Program-made: the position numbers and the translations under genes
From: Chryseobacterium gleum
Lineage (GTDB): Bacteria; Bacteroidota; Bacteroidia; Flavobacteriales_D; Crocinitomicaceae
DNA: 59,437 nt
Direction: 5' to 3'
Assembly (NCBI GenBank): GCA_945902775.1
Contig: CAMDMY010000006.1
Location: 1 to 59,437, forward strand
Notes under the pieces: model-generated
What the model was told of the DNA's origin: nothing
Databases searched by the model: none
The model's input: the letters and a program-made list of their open reading frames with translations, nothing else
Shown: piece after piece, positions 53,333-59,437 of the stretch
How the letters are laid out: every line of letters begins with the position of its first letter
How positions within the stretch are numbered: position 1 is the stretch's first letter

Positions 53333-56005
53333 ATGACACTACTTACAGGCAGAAAAATGAGTCTTCAACAAGAATTAGCATACGATTTAAAAGATTTTTT
53401 AAAAACAGAAAAAGAAAAATATCCCGAAAACGAATTATTACGAATCGATTTACATTGCCACGATTACAATAGTAATGTTCCGGATGAATTAATGGGGAGA
53501 ATTTTAAATGTTCCTGAAACCTGGTTACCAACTGAAAATTTAATCAAAACATTAAGAAAGAATAATTCGGATGTTATTACAATCACCAATCACAACAATG
53601 CTCGTTCTTGTTTTGAACTTCAAGATAAAGGTGTTGATGTTTTAGTAGGGACAGAATTCAGTTGTTATGTTCCTGATTTTAATGTCGGTATTCACGTCTT
53701 GACTTTTGGCTTCACAAGAGAACAAGAAACTGTATTGAATAAACTTCGAAAAAACATATACCAATTTCTTCAATACACGAACGAAAACGATATTCCAACA
53801 ATTTGGGCACATCCTCTTTACCATTACAGCACGCAAGGAACGCCAGAGTTTGATTTCTTTAGTAAAATGGCGTTGGTTTTCGAACGTTTCGAGGTCTTGA
53901 ATGGCCAACGTGATACATGGCAAAATATGCTGGTTAAAACGTGGTTAGAATCGATTACTCCAGAGCAAATTGATGCAGATGCAGAACGCTTTAAAGTTGA
54001 TATTAGTTTATATTGTAAAAACAGGTACAAAAAATCGTATTCAGGAGGTTCTGATAGTCACATGGGAATTTTTTCTGGTCAAACAGGAACTTTTTTACAT
54101 ATTCCGAATTTAGAAAAAAGAAGAAAAAAGGAAAAACTATCCGATTTAGCTTTAGAAGCAATAAAAAGTGGTGCAATAATTCCTTATGGCACGCATCAAA
54201 ATTCGGAAAAATTGACAGTTGCTTTTTTGGATTATGTGTGTCAAATTGCAATGTACAAAGAAGACCCAGGACTTTTTAGAATATTACTACACAAGGGGTC
54301 TGCTAAAGATAAAGTATTTGCTTTATTGGTTTCAAATGCATTTTCAGAAGTCAGTCGAAACAAGAAAACAATGCGTTTTGTAGAATTATTTCATGACTGC
54401 TTAACAGGAAAAGTACCCTCAAAATCGAAAAGATTGTTACTTCCAAAAGTGTACAAACCGATTTTTGATGATGTAGTAAGAATTGCAAAGGCCCATACTC
54501 ATTCTCCCGAAAAGATGATTCGGGAATTTAGTATTGCTTTAAATTCGATGAGCACAAACTTAAACAACATTTTATTTTCTCGCCTAACAGTTAAAATAAA
54601 TGATTTAATTTCTGATAATTATTTTCAAAAACTGAAATTAGCAGACATAATAGAACAGCTTGAAATTCCAAGTGATTTTAGAGCATTATTTCAACCAAAA
54701 TCATCTAAAAAGAATAAAAACAAAAAACTTTCTAAACCTGATTTCTCTACTTTCTTTGATGGAATAACATTTCCTCTGTTTACTTCAACCATCTTATTAG
54801 GAGCCAATTTTACAAGCAGTAAAGTTTTGTACAATACACGCCCTTTGTTGAACGATTTTTCAGAACGCTTTAACAAGTACAAACACCCAAAAAGAATGCT
54901 TTGGTTAACAGATACTTACGAAGACAAGAATGGTGTTTCTGGAGTACTTCAAGATATGCACAAAGAAATCAAAAGGAGAAATTTACCGATTGATATTTTA
55001 GTTTGTAGCAATACGGTTATTCAAGATGATCATTTAATTGTCATCAAACCATTGGCAGAATTTGAAGTTCCTTTCTACAAACAACAACCCATTCGAATTC
55101 CTGATTTCAATGAAATTCACCATTTGTTTTTAGAGAATGAATACGATCGAATTATGTGTTCTACCGAGGGAGTTATGGGATTGGTTGGATTGTATCTAAA
55201 AAATGCATACACTTTACCTGCTCATTTCTATGTACATACAGATTGGTTGATTTTTGCACGTAAAACAATGAATTTAGATATGCATAATATGAATCGAATC
55301 AGAAGATTCTTGCGTGCATACTACAATGGCTTTGATAAATTATTTGTTCTTAATTCAGATCATAAAAAATGGTTGACTTCGATTGAAATGGATTTCAAAG
55401 AAGAAAATGTGAATTTAACGGCGCATTGGAACAATGAAGCATTTTATCCAAGAGTAAATGATAAAGCAGAATTATTCAAAGTAAAAAAGAATGAAAAAAT
55501 TCTATTATACGTTGGTCGTTTTAGTTTAGAAAAAGGTTTATTGGATATTATAGATATTTATGAATCAGTAAAATCAGATGTTAAAAATTTAAGAATGGTT
55601 TTTGTTGGTGAAGGTCCCGAAGAGAATATGCTGAAAGATAAACTTCCAAATGCGATCTTTTTAGGTTGGAAAAACAAAGAAACACTTGCTAAAATTTATT
55701 CTTCAGCCGATTTATTGATACTTCCATCAAAATACGATACGTTCAGTTGTGTGGTTTTAGAAGCATTAAGCTGTGGACTTCCTGTAACAGCTTATAAATC
55801 GAAAGGCCCGAAAGACATAATTGAACACGGAAAAAGTGGTTACTTAAGTTCAGGTAAAAATGAAATGCAAAATTCGATAATCACTTATTTCTCAAATCCA
55901 ATTGAGCACGATAATTTCCGATCTGAAGCATTTGAACGCTCTAAAAACTATGATAAAGAACTAATTTTAAACAAATTAATGGAGGATGTGGGATTAGAAT
56001 TCTAA
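53333..56005 (+). CDS. PHP-domain phosphoesterase fused to GT4-type glycosyltransferase
   Basis: The 890-residue protein has two parts. Residues ~35-300 form a PHP domain: RIDLHCHDYNSN (~37), TITNHNN, GTEFSC, WAHPLYH and GGSDSHMG (~236-243), the metal-binding histidines and aspartates. Residues ~520-890 form a GT-B glycosyltransferase: RMLWLTDTYEDKNGVSGVLQDM, YVHTDWL, LLYVGRFSLEKGLLDII and SKYDTFSCVVLEALSCGLP (~798-817). A Lys-rich linker joins them. The two activities might act sequentially on a phosphorylated sugar lipid; this is inference. The start at 53333 is used, with an alternate ATG at 53357. Confidence 0.85.
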   Translation: MTLLTGRKMSLQQELAYDLKDFLKTEKEKYPENELLRIDLHCHDYNSNVPDELMGRILNVPETWLPTENLIKTLRKNNSDVITITNHNNARSCFELQDKGVDVLVGTEFSCYVPDFNVGIHVLTFGFTREQETVLNKLRKNIYQFLQYTNENDIPTIWAHPLYHYSTQGTPEFDFFSKMALVFERFEVLNGQRDTWQNMLVKTWLESITPEQIDADAERFKVDISLYCKNRYKKSYSGGSDSHMGIFSGQTGTFLHIPNLEKRRKKEKLSDLALEAIKSGAIIPYGTHQNSEKLTVAFLDYVCQIAMYKEDPGLFRILLHKGSAKDKVFALLVSNAFSEVSRNKKTMRFVELFHDCLTGKVPSKSKRLLLPKVYKPIFDDVVRIAKAHTHSPEKMIREFSIALNSMSTNLNNILFSRLTVKINDLISDNYFQKLKLADIIEQLEIPSDFRALFQPKSSKKNKNKKLSKPDFSTFFDGITFPLFTSTILLGANFTSSKVLYNTRPLLNDFSERFNKYKHPKRMLWLTDTYEDKNGVSGVLQDMHKEIKRRNLPIDILVCSNTVIQDDHLIVIKPLAEFEVPFYKQQPIRIPDFNEIHHLFLENEYDRIMCSTEGVMGLVGLYLKNAYTLPAHFYVHTDWLIFARKTMNLDMHNMNRIRRFLRAYYNGFDKLFVLNSDHKKWLTSIEMDFKEENVNLTAHWNNEAFYPRVNDKAELFKVKKNEKILLYVGRFSLEKGLLDIIDIYESVKSDVKNLRMVFVGEGPEENMLKDKLPNAIFLGWKNKETLAKIYSSADLLILPSKYDTFSCVVLEALSCGLPVTAYKSKGPKDIIEHGKSGYLSSGKNEMQNSIITYFSNPIEHDNFRSEAFERSKNYDKELILNKLMEDVGLEF

Positions 56006-56022
56006 ATCTCACTTAAAAGCAG

Positions 56023-56030
56023 TAAATTTG
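56023..56030 (+). promoter_or_regulatory. -7 promoter element for the OsmC-family gene
   Basis: TAAATTTG matches TAnnTTTG and ends 18 bases before the ATG at 56049. A TTG start at 56028 would lie inside this box. Confidence 0.55.
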
Positions 56031-56048
56031 CAGAAAATTATTATCCTC

Positions 56049-56453
56049 ATGATAACTTCAACTGTTGAATATTTAGGAGAACTTAGAACGAGTTGCACAC
56101 ACATTCAATCTCAAACGACAATTATTACAGATGCACCTTTAGACAACAATGGTAAGGGCGAAGCTTTTTCTCCAACCGACCTAGTTGCAACGGCTTATGC
56201 ATCTTGTATGATTACTATAATGGGAATTTTTGCTGAAAGTCATTCGATTAATTTTACGAGTGCTAAAGCGGATGTTCAGAAAATTATGGAAGCAAATCCA
56301 AGAAGAATTGGAAAAATTGTCATCAAATTAGATTTATCAGGAAACAATTGGGACGATGAAACAGCTGAAAGAGTAATCAGAGCTGGTAAAGCATGTCCAG
56401 TCGCTAAAACGTTAGGAGATAATGTTGAGGTGGAATTTGATATTAGGTTTTAG
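56049..56453 (+). CDS. OsmC family protein
   Basis: The 134-residue protein shows the OsmC fold: MITSTVEYLGELRTSCTH, GKGEAFSPTDLVATAYASCMITIMGIFAE with the first conserved Cys, and RAGKACPVAKTLGDNVEVEF with the second. The two cysteines act in peroxide reduction in characterised members. The ATG at 56049 is chosen. It stands alone, downstream of the PHP fusion by 43 bp, with its own promoter. Confidence 0.88.
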   Translation: MITSTVEYLGELRTSCTHIQSQTTIITDAPLDNNGKGEAFSPTDLVATAYASCMITIMGIFAESHSINFTSAKADVQKIMEANPRRIGKIVIKLDLSGNNWDDETAERVIRAGKACPVAKTLGDNVEVEFDIRF

Positions 56454-56498
56454 GGATTGGGGATTAGGTGTTGGTATTTATTAAGACGATGTGATTTT

Positions 56499-56530
56499 GG
56501 TTAGAGATGTTGCATGCAACGTCTCTAACC
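56499..56530. repeat. 32-bp palindrome GGTTAGAGA...TCTCTAACC with TTGCATGCAA core
   Basis: Two 16-base arms centred between 56514 and 56515 pair with one mismatch. It shares the outer GAGACG-like stem pattern with the GACGCGA palindrome at 22187. Confidence 0.75.
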
Positions 56531-56553
56531 GATTAGAAAAGATATAATAGAAA

Positions 56554-57399
56554 ATGGAAAATAGAAAACCGTATAATAAAAGAGAATCGTATCCTAAAAA
56601 GGATAATTATTCGAGAGATGAATTTACACCTCGTGATTTTCAAAAAAGAGAACGCAAAGAATCTGATGATGAATTCATTTTTGGTATTCGTTCTGTAATT
56701 GAAGCGATTAAAGCGAATCGTGAGATCAACAAAATTATGATCTTGAAAGGAATGAACAAAGAACTTTTTCAAGAATTAAAAGATACTTTGGCTGATAAAA
56801 ATTATTTTTTACAGTTTGTTCCTGTTGAGAAATTAGATAAAATCACAGAAAATAATCACCAAGGTGTTATTGCTTTTGTTGCTCCTATCAAATATGGTTC
56901 GGTTGAAACATTGGTAGAAGAAATGTTGGAGCAAGGTAAAAAACCATGTGTACTTGTTTTAGATAGAATTACGGATGTCCGTAATTTTGGAGCAATCGCA
57001 AGAACTGCTGAATGTCAAGGTGTTGACGCGATTTTAATTCCATCTAGAGGTTCAGTTCAAGTTACTTCTGATGCGATTAAGACTTCAGCTGGAGCATTGA
57101 ATAGAATTCCTGTTTGTAAATCAGACAATATCAAAAACACACTTTTCTACTTACAACAATGTGGAATGAGAATCGTTGCTTGTACTGAAAAAACAGACAC
57201 TCCTTTATATCAATGTAATCTTCGTGGTTCTGTAGTGATTATTATGGGATCTGAAGAAGATGGTATTACAAACGATTTCTTAAACATGGCAGATATTAAA
57301 GCCAAAATTCCAATGAGAGGTGAAATTGCTTCTATGAACGTTGGAGTTGCTACTGGAATTGTTTTGTACGAAAAAACACGTCAAGAATTGTATGGATAG
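56554..57399 (+). CDS. rlmB: 23S rRNA guanosine 2'-O-methyltransferase RlmB (TrmH/SpoU family)
   Basis: The 281-residue SpoU methyltransferase has a basic, likely disordered ~40-residue N-terminal extension. The substrate-binding domain follows (FIFGIRSVIEAIKAN ... NHQGVIAFVAP), then the knot domain with VLDRITDVRNFGAIARTAEC, IIMGSEEDGI and PMRGEIASMNVGVATGIVLYE. It methylates a guanosine in 23S rRNA. The exact target (2251) is inferred from RlmB. Its stop overlaps the next gene start by 8 bp. Confidence 0.9.
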   Translation: MENRKPYNKRESYPKKDNYSRDEFTPRDFQKRERKESDDEFIFGIRSVIEAIKANREINKIMILKGMNKELFQELKDTLADKNYFLQFVPVEKLDKITENNHQGVIAFVAPIKYGSVETLVEEMLEQGKKPCVLVLDRITDVRNFGAIARTAECQGVDAILIPSRGSVQVTSDAIKTSAGALNRIPVCKSDNIKNTLFYLQQCGMRIVACTEKTDTPLYQCNLRGSVVIIMGSEEDGITNDFLNMADIKAKIPMRGEIASMNVGVATGIVLYEKTRQELYG

Positions 57400-59230
57400 A
57401 ATAAAGCAAAGCACGTTTTTCAAGAATCACGCTATTTTCATTTGGGTGATTTTTATTGGAATAGTTTTACGTGTTTTGTTTATTGAATTTCAAGGACTTT
57501 CAAACGATGAATTAAGCGCTTGGTATCGAACTCGCTACATCGATTGGAATTCATTTTGGTACTTTGGTGTAAAATCGGGTGATATGCATCCGGTTTTCTA
57601 CCAAGCCTTTCTCCATTTTTGGACACAATATTTTGGTGATTCAGAATGGGCTTTACGATCAACAGGAATCTTTTTCTACCTCCTTAACTCATTACTGATT
57701 TACAACCTGTGTAATCGCTTTTTTACAAAAAAAACAGGATTAGCATTGTTAACCTTGTATGCAGGATTGGTTTTCACAATCATAAATACAACGTTAGCCA
57801 GACCTTATAATTCAGGCACTTTCTTTTTACTTTTAAGTTTTTGGTCGATTTTAGAATTAGGAAAAACTGAAAAAAGAATCACTTTCTGGCACTTTGGAAT
57901 TGTCTTTGGTTTTTTAGGAGCAATGACTTCTCATTATTTTGCCTTTTTAACCGCGGGAATTTTAGGAACTTTGAGTCTAGTGTATTTACCTAAAAAGAAA
58001 CTCATCGAATTTTTAATCTGTGGAGCAATTGCTGTTCTACTTTTTTTACCCCATTGGTCAGTTACAGAATACCAATTAAATCAAGGAGGATTAGGTTGGT
58101 TAGCTGCCCCAAAATGGGAATGGTTAATCGATTTCTTTTACCAATTTTTTAATTATTCCTGGATGAATGTCTTATTGATAGGTGGTGGAATTCTTTTCTT
58201 TAATTTATATTCAAAATCAAAAGAAATAACGAAAGAAGAAAAATTTGCATTGGCTATTTTTTCATTCACTTATCTCATTGCACACATAATTAGTTTGATT
58301 TATACACCAATTCTTCGTGAATTAGTAATGTTGTATTTACTTCCTTTCTTATTCTTCTTTTTATTTAGAAAAATTGATCAACTTGGAGGACTAAAATTAA
58401 ATTTGATTTTCCTATTGTTCCCTTTAATTTTTGGAATTCAAAGTGTATTTCAAAAAGGATTACTGGAACCTAAAAACTTCGGAGTATTTAGAGAAATTGG
58501 ACATAAAATTAACTTTTGGGAGAAGAAAATCGACATAAAAAAATGTACAATAGCATCAAATTATAACAATATTGGTTACTTAAATTATTATTTAGAAACA
58601 CCTCTAAAAGAGTCTATTACAGATTGGTCGAATGGGAATGTCGTTTATAAATTAGCAGAAAGAGCAAAAAATTCAGATAAGAACTATTTCTTGTACACAT
58701 GGAGTAATAATTTTCATTTGCCGATGTATTATGAAGTAATTCAAAAGTATTTCCCTTTTACTATTGATGACGAATCGTATTTCGGTAGTTCATTTCGACT
58801 TTATTCAAAAAATAAAAAACGAGTTTTAAAACCAGTAAATAAGTTAATTCAATCGGCTAAACCACAAACAACCAACGATGAGTTTTTTGGCGAAATGAAA
58901 ATATCTGTTGAGAACGTTTATAGAAGAATTAAAGAAAATCAATACATCCTCATACAAACACAAGGAATCTTATATAGCAACTCTCCCCTCTTTTATGTTG
59001 TAACACTTGAAAGAAATGGAGAAATGGTTAAAAATGGTGATATTCCTTTGCTTTATGCAGCTTACGATCAAGCTAAATTAAACAACGTTAATACCAAAAC
59101 AACATTTTTTAATGCATTTAATCTCCCTAAAGAAGCACTTCCAACTGATCTAATAAAAATCTATTTTTGGAATCCTGAAAATGCGAAAGTTAAAATTGGT
59201 GAAACCAAAATTTACTTTGATAAAGAGTAG
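57392..59230 (+). CDS. GT39-like multi-pass membrane glycosyltransferase
   Basis: The 612-residue protein has 10-13 hydrophobic helices. The first luminal loop holds LSNDELSAWYRTRY with an Asp-Glu pair (~residues 39-52), and the DMHPVFYQAFLHFW motif, both typical of GT-C enzymes of the GT39/ArnT type that use lipid-linked sugars. A soluble C-terminal tail (~170 residues) follows the membrane part. The start at 57392 is chosen because it overlaps the rlmB stop by 8 bp; a frame from 57341 would add codons read in rlmB. Acceptor is unknown. Confidence 0.78.
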   Translation: MDRIKQSTFFKNHAIFIWVIFIGIVLRVLFIEFQGLSNDELSAWYRTRYIDWNSFWYFGVKSGDMHPVFYQAFLHFWTQYFGDSEWALRSTGIFFYLLNSLLIYNLCNRFFTKKTGLALLTLYAGLVFTIINTTLARPYNSGTFFLLLSFWSILELGKTEKRITFWHFGIVFGFLGAMTSHYFAFLTAGILGTLSLVYLPKKKLIEFLICGAIAVLLFLPHWSVTEYQLNQGGLGWLAAPKWEWLIDFFYQFFNYSWMNVLLIGGGILFFNLYSKSKEITKEEKFALAIFSFTYLIAHIISLIYTPILRELVMLYLLPFLFFFLFRKIDQLGGLKLNLIFLLFPLIFGIQSVFQKGLLEPKNFGVFREIGHKINFWEKKIDIKKCTIASNYNNIGYLNYYLETPLKESITDWSNGNVVYKLAERAKNSDKNYFLYTWSNNFHLPMYYEVIQKYFPFTIDDESYFGSSFRLYSKNKKRVLKPVNKLIQSAKPQTTNDEFFGEMKISVENVYRRIKENQYILIQTQGILYSNSPLFYVVTLERNGEMVKNGDIPLLYAAYDQAKLNNVNTKTTFFNAFNLPKEALPTDLIKIYFWNPENAKVKIGETKIYFDKE

Positions 59231-59245
59231 CTTTATTATTTGAAC

Positions 59246-59437
59246 TTAAGATTTTTTCAATACATTAAACACCAAATCATTTAAAAATAAATACGTGAAA
59301 TTTTCACCTTTCATGTTTTCACTATCCGTTAATTTGGGTAAAAAATTACTAAAAAATTGATGAGTATGAGAAGTTTCAATCAAAGTACTACTCAATGATC
59401 TTGGGTACTTATAAACTGAATCATAATCAGTTATAAT
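59246..59437 (-). CDS. C-terminal part of an unidentified protein (runs off the right edge)
   Basis: The minus-strand frame is open for 63 codons from the edge to TAA at 59246-59248, with coding-like composition (…HQFFSNFLPKLTDSENMKGENFTYLFLNDLVFNVLKKS). No family is recognised from this fragment. It is convergent with the GT39-like gene, with a 15-bp gap. Confidence 0.5.
   Translation of the reverse strand: MITDYDSVYKYPRSLSSTLIETSHTHQFFSNFLPKLTDSENMKGENFTYLFLNDLVFNVLKKS

Noticed and set aside
1-59437. tRNA and rRNA genes
   Set aside because: No cloverleaf-type GGTTCRANTCC arm with matching stems or rRNA-like block was recognised on either strand by eye.

Overview
The window looks like the chromosome of a member of the Bacteroidota, most likely order Flavobacteriales. 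The DNA is AT-rich. Promoters repeatedly show the Bacteroidota -7 box TAnnTTTG rather than a TATAAT box. The gene set fits this group: a tandem exbB-exbD-exbD-tonB cluster, a DUF5687-like ABC permease, bacillithiol deacetylase BshB1, a CcsB-CcsA fusion, topoisomerase IV genes parE-parC, and a Cys-rich-loop ornithine aminotransferase. No tRNA, rRNA, integrase, transposase or CRISPR array was found.

Layout. 1-2.7 kb: end of a TonB energising operon. 2.7-8.7 kb: a one-directional sulfation-type island, with an arylsulfotransferase-like protein, two small membrane proteins (one a GTG-start 59-residue gene overlapping its neighbour), a PAPS-type sulfotransferase, an ABC exporter pair and an APS kinase. 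8.7-13.3 kb: histidine ammonia-lyase and histidyl-tRNA synthetase on the minus strand, a stranded 3' fragment of a phenylacetyl-CoA epoxygenase gene (paaC), and a kynurenine-pathway decarboxylase (ACMSD). 13.3-16.8 kb: cysteine desulfurase, a membrane protein, a GT4 glycosyltransferase and a Gre-like factor. 16.7-24.2 kb (minus): J-domain protein, bshB1, ccsBA, purC, phoH. 24.3-27.6 kb (plus): SAM hydrolase-like, ABM monooxygenase, sucC, SRPBCC protein. 27.7-31.4 kb (minus): hemH, a signal-less periplasmic-binding-fold protein and an ABC exporter. 31.5-33.4 kb (plus): upp, a membrane protein and a YjjG-type phosphatase. 33.5-39.6 kb (minus): ornithine aminotransferase, parC, parE. 39.6-44 kb: two DUF4143-type AAA ATPases flanking lpdA, each with an elaborate repeat or palindrome at its promoter. 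44-50 kb (minus): a 1967-residue secreted multidomain protein. 50-53 kb (minus): DsbA-like protein, lipoprotein, lipA. 53.3-59.2 kb (plus): a PHP-glycosyltransferase fusion, OsmC protein, rlmB and a GT39-like membrane glycosyltransferase. A partial minus-strand gene runs off the right edge.

How things fit together. The 3-8.6 kb genes plausibly form one pathway for making and moving a sulfated product: APS kinase makes PAPS, the sulfotransferase uses it, and the ABC pair and small membrane proteins handle export. ccsBA-bshB1-J-domain form a tight redox/maturation operon. The least-explained structures are the DUF4143 ATPase loci. One has four 33-bp tandem units ending at the -7 box. The other has a 47-bp perfect palindrome over the -7 box and a near-identical palindrome just after the gene. 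Intergenic gaps also carry at least seven kinds of short palindromic element, several sharing a TGAA apex.

All family names come from reading the translated sequence by eye; no database search was run.
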